NCBI GenBank assembly: GCA_036655895.1 | Contig: JAVVPF010000021.1 | Location: 1 to 55,887, forward strand | Length of the DNA stretch: 55,887 bases | DNA from: Cloacibacillus sp. | GTDB taxonomy: Bacteria; Synergistota; Synergistia; Synergistales; Synergistaceae | Reading direction: 5' to 3' | Shown here: in pieces, positions 16,450 to 24,797 of the stretch | Numbering within the stretch: position 1 is the first letter of the stretch | How the letters are laid out: every line of letters begins with the position of its first letter | Made by a program: the position numbers and the translations under genes | Notes under the pieces: model-generated | Databases searched by the model: none | What the model was told of the DNA's origin: nothing | What the model saw: the letters and a program-made list of their open reading frames with translations, nothing else

Positions 16450-17430
16450 GTGGCGGAACTTCCAATCGATCCCTGCATCACAGATGTCGTAAAGGCATAT
16501 AAATTTTTAAAAGAGAGAGTGCGGCGCACGCCGACCGCCTATTCCCACGCGCTCTCAGAACACGCAGGCGCGCCGGTATTCCTCAAGTTGGAGAACCAGC
16601 AGCTCTGCGGCTCTTTCAAAGTTCGCGGCGCTCTCTACAAAATGAATTCGCTGACGCAGGAGGAGCGCGCAAAGGGCGTAGTCACCTGTTCAAGCGGCAA
16701 CCACGGACAGGGGGTGGCGATAGCGGCAAAAGAGCTGAAGATCCCCGTAAAAATATTTGTTCCGCGCGACTGCCCGGAGACGAAGAAAAATTCCATCATG
16801 TGGCGCGGCGGCGACTTTGTTGAGCTGGTGGTGACGGAGGGCGACTATGACTTCGCGGAGGCGGCCTCGCACAAGTATGCCGCGGAGCACGACGTAACCT
16901 ACGTCTCCTCGTTTGAAGACGCGACCGTCATAGCGGGACAGGGAACGGCGGGCTTTGAAATGTTCATGGACGAGCCTGACATCGAACTGCTGCTTATCCC
17001 CGCTGGCGGCGGCGGCCTTATGAACGGCGTCTCCATCGCGGCGAAGGCGCTTGCCCCAAACGTCGAAATATGGGGAGTGCAGTCCGAGGCCTCCGACCCG
17101 TGGGTGAAATCCTGGGACGACGGCGTCGTAAAAGAGGTCGTCTACTCCGAAACGCTGGCCGACGGACTTGCGGGCTACATACCGCAAAGCCTTCTCACCC
17201 TCGCGAAAAAACGCGTCAAGGGGATACTTGAAATAACCGAAAAAGAGCTGGCGGAGGCGATAGCCTTCATGCACCGCGAAGAACACCTCGTAGTCGAGGG
17301 CGCGGGCGCCGTAGGCATTGCGGCGCTTCTTACCGGAAAAGCTCCCGTAAACGGGCGCAAGACGGGCGTAGTAGTCTCCGGCGGCAACATAGACGAAAAA
17401 AAACTGATGAAAATTTTAGCGGCGCACTAA
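16450..17430 (+). CDS. Threonine dehydratase-like PLP enzyme (threonine/serine ammonia-lyase)
   Basis: This 326-aa fold-II PLP enzyme deaminates L-threonine (or serine) to a 2-oxo acid and ammonia. The PLP lysine is in SFKVRGA (K57). The substrate loop is SSGNHGQG (81-88), and the phosphate-binding Gly loop is PAGGGGLMNG. It lacks the C-terminal ACT regulatory domain of biosynthetic IlvA, which points to a catabolic (TdcB-like) role. The start is GTG behind GAGGGGG. The 2-oxobutyrate produced could be oxidised for ATP. It is divergent from the racemase gene. Confidence 0.9.
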   Translation: MAELPIDPCITDVVKAYKFLKERVRRTPTAYSHALSEHAGAPVFLKLENQQLCGSFKVRGALYKMNSLTQEERAKGVVTCSSGNHGQGVAIAAKELKIPVKIFVPRDCPETKKNSIMWRGGDFVELVVTEGDYDFAEAASHKYAAEHDVTYVSSFEDATVIAGQGTAGFEMFMDEPDIELLLIPAGGGGLMNGVSIAAKALAPNVEIWGVQSEASDPWVKSWDDGVVKEVVYSETLADGLAGYIPQSLLTLAKKRVKGILEITEKELAEAIAFMHREEHLVVEGAGAVGIAALLTGKAPVNGRKTGVVVSGGNIDEKKLMKILAAH

Positions 17431-17455
17431 AGGGCCGCGCACACAGAAAAAACAA

Positions 17456-17491
17456 AAGGCCGGAACCTTCAGCAAAGAAGGTTCCGGCCTT
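17456..17491. terminator. Bidirectional terminator after the threonine dehydratase gene
   Basis: A perfect 15-bp stem (AAGGCCGGAACCTTC / GAAGGTTCCGGCCTT) has a 6-nt loop. It lies between converging genes and is followed by GTATTTTAC on the plus strand. Confidence 0.85.
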
Positions 17492-17513
17492 GTATTTTAC
17501 ATTGCGCCGCCTC

Positions 17514-18182
17514 TTACGAGAGGCTTGGGATAGACGGTATCTTAAGCTCGGGCACCGGCCCCAGCACCTCTTTCGTCGCGTCCAGCTCCATGTCGAAGAG
17601 CGCCTGCGTTATGCGCATCTGCGTAAGGTCGTCCGTCTCGTAGCTTATTGAAAAGCGTCTGTAGCCGAATTTCTCCGCGAAGAAGGAGAGGTTTGAGCTT
17701 TTTCTGCCGGAAGAGGCCTGAAAGCAGCGGTTCAGCTTTTCAAGAAAATCCGCTTCGTTGAAGAACGGGTCTTCGTTGATCAGCATCAGCACCTTGCACT
17801 CGTCGACGAGGACGTCGCCGCTCCATATATCGCAGAGCGTAAGCCCCGCCATAAGCCCCGGGTAGAGGCGCAGCAGAGGAATGACTGTGTGCTCGATCTT
17901 TTCGGAGTACGAAAAGACCATGGTGAAGCCCAGCTCCAGCCCCGAGTTGCGCACAGGGTCTATTATGTTCTGACGCACCATCGTGCCGATGTTGCCGCTC
18001 TGAAAGCTGCGCAGACAGAGAAACTCGCTCTTCATTTCAAGCGCAAGCCCCGCCACGCTGCCAAGCAGCGGATTGAACATCGTGTTGACCGTCACAGGCG
18101 AATAATCTTTTCCGTAAGGAACCCACTGCGCGATGTCTATGTCGATATTTTGATCCCAATAGGGAAGAATAGAATTTATCAT
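17514..18182 (-). CDS. Protein of unknown function (222 aa)
   Basis: I do not recognise this protein. It is soluble, with no signal peptide or clear membrane segment. It has mixed α/β composition with a Trp-rich N-terminus (ILPYWDQNIDIDIAQWVPYG). There is a central hydrophobic stretch (HTVIPLLRLYPGLMAGLTLCDIW) and a Pro-rich tail (VLGPVPELKIPSIPSL). Codon usage looks like its neighbours. An AGGAGG 8 nt before the ATG makes expression credible. It stands just downstream of the TIGR02757 gene on the same strand, 66 nt away, so co-transcription is possible. It could be specific to this lineage. Confidence 0.7.
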   Translation of the reverse strand: MINSILPYWDQNIDIDIAQWVPYGKDYSPVTVNTMFNPLLGSVAGLALEMKSEFLCLRSFQSGNIGTMVRQNIIDPVRNSGLELGFTMVFSYSEKIEHTVIPLLRLYPGLMAGLTLCDIWSGDVLVDECKVLMLINEDPFFNEADFLEKLNRCFQASSGRKSSNLSFFAEKFGYRRFSISYETDDLTQMRITQALFDMELDATKEVLGPVPELKIPSIPSLS

Positions 18183-18248
18183 GCCGCGGCCTCCTTTTTA
18201 TGCAATCAAAAGATTATAGCATCTACTGCGCTCCCGCGTAAAATTATT

Positions 18249-19061
18249 TTATTTTTGCGCCCACTTCGCAAATAGCTCCTCTACGGACATCTCCTCGCGG
18301 ATGCCGTAGCGGGTGAGCGCGAAATCATATTTCACGGGGTCGTCCGGCGATATTTCAGAAAAACGCGCCGTTATCTCCGCCGCCGTCCTGCCGTTTGCGC
18401 TCTTTGAGGAACAGAGGCCGAGCGTGGAGGAGATATTGAACATGTGCGTGTCAAGCGGGATGAGCAGCTCCGCGGGAGAAAGGCAGCTCCAGCCGCCCGG
18501 GTCCACGTCGTCGCGCCGCACCATCCAGCGCAGGTAGAGCGCCATGCGTTTGCAGGCGCTTCCCTTCGACGGACGCGGCAGCAGGAAAATATTTTCCCTG
18601 TTCATCGCGTCGTTGAAGGCGGCCGAAAAATTTTCCATGCCATGCTGTATGTCGCCGTCGTAGCCCGCGACAAAAAGCCGCTCCAAAGAGCCGTACCGCC
18701 TAAGCAGGGAACCTGCCGCGTCAAGAAACAGCGACATCTCCATGCAGTCCGTGAAGCGGTGGACGAACGAACCAAGCGCCTTTTTATGGTCTTCAAGGCC
18801 GCTGTTTTTCAGGTACTCCGAAGGAGAGGGGCCAAGGACGCCGAGCACGCGCTTTACGCTCTTTAATATCTGCGCCACCTTGCCGTAGGCCAGCCCTGAA
18901 GCTATGAGGCCGACCGCCTCCCTGTCCGCGCTTTCGTCGTAATCATACAAAAATTGAAGCGGATCGGGAGAAACGTAGATCCGCTTGTTGTAGTCGTCGT
19001 AGATTTTTTCAAATATATCGCGGCTTGCTATGCGCGCCGCGCGTTCTTCAAGCGGCTTCAA
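18249..19061 (-). CDS. TIGR02757 family protein
   Basis: The 270-aa sequence matches what I know of TIGR02757. The N-terminus contains DPLQFLYDY and EAVGLIASGLAYGKVAQIL, the centre has FVHRFTD, and the C-terminal part has KRMALYLRWMVRRDDVDPGGW and PLDTHMFNIS. The last two resemble the HhH-GPD fold of DNA glycosylases, and a distant relation is plausible, but no activity is known to me. The start is a TTG that follows the stop of the upstream flavin reductase gene by one base, which implies translational coupling. No ATG alternative exists near the N-terminus. Confidence 0.85.
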   Translation of the reverse strand: MKPLEERAARIASRDIFEKIYDDYNKRIYVSPDPLQFLYDYDESADREAVGLIASGLAYGKVAQILKSVKRVLGVLGPSPSEYLKNSGLEDHKKALGSFVHRFTDCMEMSLFLDAAGSLLRRYGSLERLFVAGYDGDIQHGMENFSAAFNDAMNRENIFLLPRPSKGSACKRMALYLRWMVRRDDVDPGGWSCLSPAELLIPLDTHMFNISSTLGLCSSKSANGRTAAEITARFSEISPDDPVKYDFALTRYGIREEMSVEELFAKWAQK

Positions 19062-19062
19062 T

Positions 19063-19587
19063 TTATTTTACTGCGTTGAAGCCGAAGGTGGGCGCCGTCT
19101 TCGGGGACTTGCCTTTCTTGAGGCTGTGGTAATCCGCATAGGTGAGCGGGATCGCCTCCTTGAAATATTTGGCGCTTATGACGCGGCCAACGAACATTAT
19201 GTGGCTCGGCATCTCAACGACCTTCTCCACCTCCGCGTCAAAGGCGGCGATGGTCCAGTCCTCGATGAGCGGAGCGCCAGTTGCGCCGCGCTCGAACTTT
19301 ACGTTTGCAAATTTGTCGATGTCGCGCCCGGATTTAAAACCGAACTGCCCGATAAAGGTCATCGGGACATCCTGCTCAAGAACGGAGACGGAAAAAACTC
19401 CGCTGTCCATTATCATGCCGGTCGTGAGGTTCGCCTTGTTCAGACAGGTGGCGACGCATATCGGTTCCGCCGTTATCTGCATGACTGTGTTGGCTATCTG
19501 CCCGTTGAGCCTGCCCTTTAAGTCCGTGCTTACGATATACATTCCGTAGGTGAGCGAAAAGAGCGCCTTCATATCTATCTCTGCCAT
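19063..19587 (-). CDS. Flavin reductase-like FMN-binding protein
   Basis: This 174-aa protein matches the flavin reductase-like domain found alone or at the N-terminus of high-molecular-weight rubredoxins. Typical points are LTYGMYIVST at the N-terminus, the flavin contacts GQIANTVMQIT and VATCLNKANLT, FSVSVL and GQFGFKSGRD. It ends right after the domain with no rubredoxin or flavodoxin part. A GGGAGG lies 8 nt before the ATG. It is likely used for NAD(P)H-dependent flavin or oxygen/peroxide chemistry. It lies upstream of the TIGR02757 gene and next to ferritin, which would fit an oxidative-stress role. Confidence 0.85.
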   Translation of the reverse strand: MAEIDMKALFSLTYGMYIVSTDLKGRLNGQIANTVMQITAEPICVATCLNKANLTTGMIMDSGVFSVSVLEQDVPMTFIGQFGFKSGRDIDKFANVKFERGATGAPLIEDWTIAAFDAEVEKVVEMPSHIMFVGRVISAKYFKEAIPLTYADYHSLKKGKSPKTAPTFGFNAVK

Positions 19588-19626
19588 CTATATGCCTCCC
19601 GGAAAATAAAATATGCCTTTTAAAGA

Positions 19627-19659
19627 GGGCCGGCTTTAAAGATATTTACCAGCCGGCCC
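19627..19659 (-). terminator. Terminator-like hairpin after the ferritin gene
   Basis: A perfect 9-bp stem (GGGCCGGCT / AGCCGGCCC) has a 15-nt loop. On the minus strand it is followed by CTCTTTAAAA, a modest T-run. It separates ferritin from the flavin reductase gene. Confidence 0.6.
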
Positions 19660-19667
19660 GTGATTTA

Positions 19668-20159
19668 TTATGCTCTTGCGCCGAGTTCCTTGTCCAGCAT
19701 CACGAGAGAGATGGGAATGTCGCCGAGCCTCTTGAACTTCGCCACTATCTCCATGCACTGCTCTTCTTCCTCGACCTGCTCTTTGATGAACCAGTTCAGC
19801 ATTTCGCGCGTCGCGTAATCTTTGAGTTCCATTGAAAGATCTACGAGGCCGTAGATGAGCGAGGTCACCTTCTGCTCGTGGCCCAATGCCTGCTCGAAAA
19901 TCTCCGTAGCGCACTTCCATTCGCAGCGCGGAGCGGGAATGGCTTCAAGAATGACGCGGCCGCCGCGCTCAGAGATGAAGTTATAGAACCTCTGTGCGTG
20001 CTCCTGCTCCTCCGCGAACTGCTTCTTCATCCAGTGGGCGCAGCCGGGAAGGTCGTTTGCGTCAAACCATGTAGCCATTGAGAGATACAGATAAGCCGAG
20101 TCAAGTTCCGCCTGTATCTGTCCGTTAAGTGCCGCCTGCATTTTTTCGCTGATTATCAT
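19668..20159 (-). CDS. Ferritin (non-haem, FtnA-like)
   Basis: This 163-aa four-helix protein stores iron as ferric mineral. Ferroxidase ligands are visible: E17 region in QIQAELDSAYLYLSMA, EEQEHAQRFY (E and H of the di-iron site), then ALGHEQKVTSLI and EQVEEEEQCMEI. Length and order fit bacterial ferritin rather than bacterioferritin, because there is no haem methionine in the usual place. An AGGTGAG precedes the ATG. A promoter with good boxes stands about 75 nt upstream. Confidence 0.95.
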   Translation of the reverse strand: MIISEKMQAALNGQIQAELDSAYLYLSMATWFDANDLPGCAHWMKKQFAEEQEHAQRFYNFISERGGRVILEAIPAPRCEWKCATEIFEQALGHEQKVTSLIYGLVDLSMELKDYATREMLNWFIKEQVEEEEQCMEIVAKFKRLGDIPISLVMLDKELGARA

Positions 20160-20234
20160 CTAAAATCTCACCTTTCAATATTATGTTGACATGCCGCTTT
20201 TAAATCTTCCATGTAATTCAAAATCATTATAAAT

Positions 20235-20262
20235 ATCATAGCGCAGATAGCTGTAAAGTCAA
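20235..20262 (-). promoter_or_regulatory. Promoter of the ferritin gene
   Basis: Minus-strand boxes are TTGACT (complement of 20257-20262), a 16-bp spacer, and TATGAT (complement of 20235-20240), about 75 nt before the ferritin ATG. Confidence 0.55.
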
Positions 20263-20339
20263 GATAAAAATGCCTGTTTTTTCGTTTTGTTGTTAATGTA
20301 AAATTTTTACCGGCTTGCCGCGTTTTTATTTTTTTATTT

Positions 20340-20368
20340 TTGCGATAGCGGTGCAATTAGAGTACAAT
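20340..20368 (+). promoter_or_regulatory. Promoter of the tandem GNAT genes
   Basis: TTGCGA at 20340-20345, a 17-bp spacer, and TACAAT at 20363-20368, about 40 nt before the first GNAT start. Confidence 0.55.
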
Positions 20369-20406
20369 AAGGTAAGACCATAATTGACGTTCGGGGGGTC
20401 CGGCTT

Positions 20407-20901
20407 TTGGAAATCAGACCGGTAATGTTAAAAGACGCGGAAGCAATAGCGTCCATCAGACGGCGGGACGGTGTCAGAGAGGGCGTGCTCGCTCTTTCCA
20501 GCGACAGGATCAGCGTTACGACAGATTTTATCAGCTCGCTCACAAGCGGTGACAGAGCCTTTGTCGCCGAGGAGAACGGAGAGGCTGCGGCCTTCGCCGT
20601 AATTGTGAAGAACAGGGAACCTCACAGGGAACACTCCGCCTCAATCGCGATAATGGTGGACCCAGATTTTCAGCAGATGGGCATAGGACACAAACTAATG
20701 AGGCGCATCGTGGAATGCGCGGACGACGAACTTAAGCTGCACAGGCTCGAACTGCTCGTGCTGACGGACAATGAGAGGGCTATCAGCCTCTATAAAAAGT
20801 TCGGCTTCATGGTAGAGGCCACCAAATGGCACGCCGCCGTTGTGCGCGGCCTCTTCGTAAACGAATATTCGATGGGACGCCTGCGCGGGGAGGGCAAATA
20901 G
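20407..20901 (+). CDS. GNAT family N-acetyltransferase
   Basis: This 164-aa acetyltransferase has the acetyl-CoA loop VDPDFQQMGIGHKLMRR (the Q/R-x-x-G-x-G/A motif A) and the C-terminal LTDNERAISLYKKFGF motif. These are typical of RimI/PhnO-like proteins. The start is TTG behind a GGGGGG tract. The acceptor substrate cannot be told. Its stop is two bases before the ATG of a second GNAT of similar length, so the two are co-translated paralogues. Confidence 0.85.
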   Translation: MEIRPVMLKDAEAIASIRRRDGVREGVLALSSDRISVTTDFISSLTSGDRAFVAEENGEAAAFAVIVKNREPHREHSASIAIMVDPDFQQMGIGHKLMRRIVECADDELKLHRLELLVLTDNERAISLYKKFGFMVEATKWHAAVVRGLFVNEYSMGRLRGEGK

Positions 20902-20903
20902 CT

Positions 20904-21404
20904 ATGAGAATACGGCCCGTAACGCAAAGCGACGCAGAAAGCATCTGCAAGATCAACGACAGCGTCAAAGGGGATAAAAATTTACACATCACAAACTCTC
21001 TTTTTATGGACGCGGAAAGCCTTATCGAAAATCTCACGGCGCTGGATCACATGATGGTGCTTGAAACGGAGACGGAGCCGCGCGAGATATGCGCCGCTGT
21101 GCTGCTTATCGTAAACAGGCAGATATTCCTTCGCCGCATGGCGACGCTTCGTATAATCGTCGACCCGAAATGGCAGGGACAGGGGCTTGGCAAGCTGCTT
21201 ATGGAGACGGCTCTGCATCTCGCAGACGACGAACTGATGATGGAACGCGTTGAGGTGGAGATACCGACCGACAACGTAAACGCGCTCAAATTATGCAAAT
21301 CGACCGGCTTCAAGGTCGAAGGCGTGGCAAAAGATTTTATGATGACGCCTGACGGCCGCTACGTCGACGCCTATTTGATGGCGCACTGCAGAAACGTAAA
21401 ATAA
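20904..21404 (+). CDS. GNAT family N-acetyltransferase (second of a tandem pair)
   Basis: The protein is 166 aa from the ATG at 20904. A longer open frame exists back to 20826 but would overlap the first gene. The ATG at 20904 follows GGGGAGG and begins MRIRPVTQSD, parallel to MEIRPVMLKD in the first copy. Motif A is VDPKWQGQGLGKLLMET and the C-terminal motif is TDNVNALKLCKSTGF. The two copies are clearly related but well diverged. Their substrates may differ, or they may form a heterodimer. Confidence 0.85.
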   Translation: MRIRPVTQSDAESICKINDSVKGDKNLHITNSLFMDAESLIENLTALDHMMVLETETEPREICAAVLLIVNRQIFLRRMATLRIIVDPKWQGQGLGKLLMETALHLADDELMMERVEVEIPTDNVNALKLCKSTGFKVEGVAKDFMMTPDGRYVDAYLMAHCRNVK

Positions 21405-21456
21405 AACAGAGGCGCCGCCCGCTTCACGCGATTTGCTGCGGTGCTTGCGTAAAAAT

Positions 21457-21510
21457 AAAAGAAGGCCTCTTTTGAGCCGCTATTTTGCGACGAAAGAGAC
21501 CTTCTTTTTG
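21457..21510. terminator. Bidirectional terminator after the GNAT pair
   Basis: A 15-bp stem with one C-A mismatch pairs AAAGAAGGCCTCTTT with AAAGAGACCTTCTTT around a 19-nt loop. T-run follows on the plus side and A-run precedes. Confidence 0.75.
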
Positions 21511-21538
21511 TTTTGATGTTTGTTCCGTGTTTACGTGT

Positions 21539-22891
21539 TTAGCAGAAATACCACGCAAACGGCGCAAGCAGGAAGATGGAAAGCACCGCGCGGATGAAGT
21601 ATATCCCCGTCAGCTTCCAGAAGCCAAGCGGTATCGATGACTGGAGGATAAGCACGCCGACCTCAGTCATGTAGATGAGCCCCGTGCCAGAGATACAGGC
21701 GCACATGAACTTCGCGGCGACGGCCGTGCGGCCAGAGCCCACCACAGCGGCCAGGAACTGGTCCGCGTAGGCAAGCAGGAAGGCGGGCGCCACCTGATTT
21801 GCCTCTGGGATGCGCATGAGGCTGAGGCACCACGCAAAGGGCATAGAAAGCACCTGAAAGACCGGCGTGTTGTTCGCAATGATGAGCACGACCGTGCCCC
21901 ACGCCACAACGAGCGGCATCGTGCTGACGACAAGAGAAACGAAGGTCTTCACGCCAGAGTCCACCGTCATCGCCGTGGTCTGTTTTGAGGAGCGCTCCAT
22001 CGCAAGCTTCAGCCCCCATTCACCGAGCGTGTAGCCGGCAGGTATATCGTCTCCGATGCGCTGCTTGCCCGCCTTGCCCGAGAAGGTGTCCGGCATTGAC
22101 GAGAGCGGCCATATACGCGGCATGATGAGCGCCAGTATGAAGGTGACGGCATATACCGCCGCCATTATCTGGAAATACATGTTCGGAAGTCCGACGAAAT
22201 CCGCCATTACGTAAATATAGGCGATGCTGATGACGGAGAAGGCCGTCGTTATTATTGAAGCTTCGCGGTCTGAATAGTAGCCCTGGTCGTGTACCTTCGT
22301 CGTTATTACGACGGCGACGGAGCAGCTTCCGACCCAGGAGGCAAGGCAGTCCACAGCGGAACGTCCGGGCAGCTTAAAGAGCGGCCCCATAACCGGACGC
22401 GCGTAGGTGCCGACATATTCCATAAGTCCGTAGTCGGTAAGAAGAGGCACGACTCCGGCAAGCACGATGAAGATTATAAGAAGCGCGGGAGCAAGGATGA
22501 TGGCGGGCGTGCCTCCGTTGTCCATGTTCCATATCACTTCGGGGCCTATCTTGAAGAAAATGACGATGTAGAGCGCGGCGCCCAGAAGACGCGAGGCGAG
22601 CCAGAAGGGCTTCACAATAAGAAGCTCACCCCAAAACGGGTTGGCGACGACCTTTTCAGGCTTCGCCATAGAGGCCCAGAGCGAGGCGACAGCTGAGAGC
22701 ACGACGAGGACCATAGCCGTTCCGGGAAGCCACGGCTTTAAAAGCGCCTTTCCCCAGTCGATGGCTATGCCAAGGATGGTGTTGAGGCTGCCATTCATCG
22801 GAATGGGCAGCAGAAATACGAGCGCGCCTATAAACGACGGCACGATGAAGTGCATGAGCTGCGATGTTGTGTAATGTTGTTTCTCCAGCAT
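21539..22891 (-). CDS. YjiH family membrane transporter (nucleoside-recognition 'gate' domain)
   Basis: This polytopic protein is 450 aa from the ATG at 22891, with about ten hydrophobic segments. It begins MLEKQHYTTSQLMHFIVPSF. It carries gate-domain motifs found in YjiH and spore maturation-like proteins: MEYVGTYARPVMGPLFKLPGRSAVDCLASWVGS, and near the C-terminus AVVGSGRTAVAAKF and ISGTGLIYMTEVG. An upstream in-frame ATG at 22927 has no ribosome site; GGAAG precedes the chosen one. The substrate is unknown. In anaerobes YjiH is often next to peptidase or amino acid genes. Confidence 0.8.
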   Translation of the reverse strand: MLEKQHYTTSQLMHFIVPSFIGALVFLLPIPMNGSLNTILGIAIDWGKALLKPWLPGTAMVLVVLSAVASLWASMAKPEKVVANPFWGELLIVKPFWLASRLLGAALYIVIFFKIGPEVIWNMDNGGTPAIILAPALLIIFIVLAGVVPLLTDYGLMEYVGTYARPVMGPLFKLPGRSAVDCLASWVGSCSVAVVITTKVHDQGYYSDREASIITTAFSVISIAYIYVMADFVGLPNMYFQIMAAVYAVTFILALIMPRIWPLSSMPDTFSGKAGKQRIGDDIPAGYTLGEWGLKLAMERSSKQTTAMTVDSGVKTFVSLVVSTMPLVVAWGTVVLIIANNTPVFQVLSMPFAWCLSLMRIPEANQVAPAFLLAYADQFLAAVVGSGRTAVAAKFMCACISGTGLIYMTEVGVLILQSSIPLGFWKLTGIYFIRAVLSIFLLAPFAWYFC

Positions 22892-23039
22892 TGTTATTAC
22901 TTCCTTCCATAAAAACGGTAAATTCAAAGAGATTAATAATTACCTTTGGTTTATTTTATTTCCAAAAACGCACCTACCCTTCCGGTCGAATTTATTGCGT
23001 AATCATAATACAATGTTGATAATATGGCAACATTAAAAT

Positions 23040-24458
23040 TTAATCGAAAATTTTACCCGGATTCATAATGCCGTTTGGGTCAAGCGCTGACTTTATCTTC
23101 TTCATCAGCTCTATATTCTGCGGCGGGCAGAGCTTTGCGAAATAGTCGCGGCGTTTGCTGCCGATGCCGTGCTCCCCGCTGATCACGCCGCCCAGCTCGT
23201 AGGTGAGTTTGAATATTTCCCATTCTATCTCAGCCTCCACGCGCTCCCACTCGTCTATCGACATCGCGGCGGGCTTCAAAATGGTTGGATGAAGGTTGCC
23301 GTCGCCCGCATGCCCGAAGTTCGCTATCCTTACGCCGCGGCGCGACTCTATCTCCTGGATGCCGCGCACCATCTCAGGAATTTTTGATATCGGCACTACT
23401 ATGTCCTCGTCCGCCTCGACAGGGTCCGTGACGCGCAGCGCCTCGTCTATGTTGCGGCGCACCGCCCAGATGCGTTCGCGCGTAGAGCGCGTGTCGGCCA
23501 CGTAGATCTCAAGCGCGCCCTCTTTTGAGAGTATCTCGCCGGCGCGCTCTATGTCCATGTCGAGCGCCTCCTGATTTCCGCCGTCCACCTCAACGAGCAG
23601 CGCCGCCTCCACGCCCTCCATCGGCAGCTCTTCGTTGAGGAAGCCGCAGGCCTTTGTGTAACAGTAGGCGTCCATGTATTCTATCGAAGAGGGCACGACG
23701 CCGCTTCCCGTCATCATCTTCGGCACGGCGCGTATCGCGGTCTCTGTGTCGGAAAAGAGTGCTAGCAGCGCGGCGCGGCTGTTCAAGAGCGGCTGAAGGC
23801 GCAGGATTATCTTCGTCACATATCCGAGAGTCCCCTCCGAACCCACAAAAAGTTCTTTCAGGCTGTAGCCGGAGACGTCCTTCATCAGCTTGCCGCCAAG
23901 CGTTATGATCTCGCCGGTGGGGAGCACCACCTCAAGGCCTACCACATAACGCATCGTGACGCCGTACTTGACTGCGTTTCCGCCGCCCGCGTTTTCCGCG
24001 ACGTTCCCGCCGATGTGGCAGGAGAGCACGCTCATCGGGTATCCTGTGTAGGCCAGCCCCTTTTCCGCGGCGGCCGCGTTTATCTCGCTTGTGATTACGC
24101 CTGGTTCCGTTACTGCGACAAGGTTTTCCGCATCTATTTCGATTATATGGCAGAGGCGTTCGTCTGAAATTACGATCCCGCCGTGCAGCGGAAGCGCGCC
24201 TCCCGAAAGTCCGGTGCCGCCGCCGCGCGGAGTGACCGGGACTTTGCTTCGGTTTGCTATTTTTAATATTTCGGAGACCTGGCCCGCGTCGCACGGAGCC
24301 ACGACTACCTCCGGCATGTACCGCTGTTCGGCCCTGAGCGTCAGCGTCTCGTCGCGCGAACAGGCCTCGCGCTTTTCTTCCGAGGTCCAGACGTTTGCTG
24401 CGCCGACCGCGTCCGCCAGCTGCTCTATTATCTCTTTCGTTACATATCCATATTCCAA
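23040..24458 (-). CDS. glcD: FAD-linked 2-hydroxyacid oxidase/dehydrogenase, GlcD-like
   Basis: This 472-aa member of the vanillyl-alcohol-oxidase fold oxidises D-2-hydroxyacids such as glycolate or lactate. The FAD-binding signature PVTPRGGGTGLSGGA is at about residues 74-88, followed by AVTEPGVITSEIN and GGNVAENAGGG. The C-terminal catalytic region has NFGHAGDGNLHPTIL and GVISGEHGIGSKRRDYF. The start is TTG at 24458, 9 nt after GGAG; no in-frame ATG exists nearby. It stands alone here, without GlcE/GlcF or an EtfAB pair, so its electron acceptor is unknown. A link to the hydroxyacid locus at 29-32 kb is possible but unproven. Confidence 0.9.
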   Translation of the reverse strand: MEYGYVTKEIIEQLADAVGAANVWTSEEKREACSRDETLTLRAEQRYMPEVVVAPCDAGQVSEILKIANRSKVPVTPRGGGTGLSGGALPLHGGIVISDERLCHIIEIDAENLVAVTEPGVITSEINAAAAEKGLAYTGYPMSVLSCHIGGNVAENAGGGNAVKYGVTMRYVVGLEVVLPTGEIITLGGKLMKDVSGYSLKELFVGSEGTLGYVTKIILRLQPLLNSRAALLALFSDTETAIRAVPKMMTGSGVVPSSIEYMDAYCYTKACGFLNEELPMEGVEAALLVEVDGGNQEALDMDIERAGEILSKEGALEIYVADTRSTRERIWAVRRNIDEALRVTDPVEADEDIVVPISKIPEMVRGIQEIESRRGVRIANFGHAGDGNLHPTILKPAAMSIDEWERVEAEIEWEIFKLTYELGGVISGEHGIGSKRRDYFAKLCPPQNIELMKKIKSALDPNGIMNPGKIFD

Positions 24459-24565
24459 ATTACAACGCTCCGTTTCCGTGACGAACTTTATTTTTAAAAA
24501 TAATGATATATTATAATAGCATTTATGGCTGGCGGGAAATTTATAAAACAGAGGCAGTGGATAAA

Positions 24566-24757
24566 ATGAACGGAAAAAACAGAGCCGACGTCAGAGTCGG
24601 CGCGAAGGTAAAAATAGTCCTTAAGGCGGACCAGCGCAGCGGAAAGCTTACAGAAGGCGTCGTTGCGCGCCTTCTCACAAAAAGCGCGACGCATCCGCAC
24701 GGCATAAAGGTGATGCTTGAGGACGGGCAGGTAGGCCGCGTCCAGGAAATAGAATAA
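24566..24757 (+). CDS. YwbE family protein
   Basis: This small 63-aa basic protein begins MNGKNRADVRVGAKVKIVLK and ends GQVGRVQEIE. The pattern RSGKLTEGVVARLLTKS-HPHGIKV is that of the YwbE family, a compact KOW/SH3-like β-barrel of unknown function. The ATG at 24566 follows GAGG. A -10 box TATAAT stands at 24512-24517 without a clear -35. The TSUP permease gene starts 40 nt downstream and may be co-transcribed. Confidence 0.85.
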   Translation: MNGKNRADVRVGAKVKIVLKADQRSGKLTEGVVARLLTKSATHPHGIKVMLEDGQVGRVQEIE

Positions 24758-24797
24758 CGGCAGATCATTTATTTCTGTAAATACAAGGAGTTTGTTT

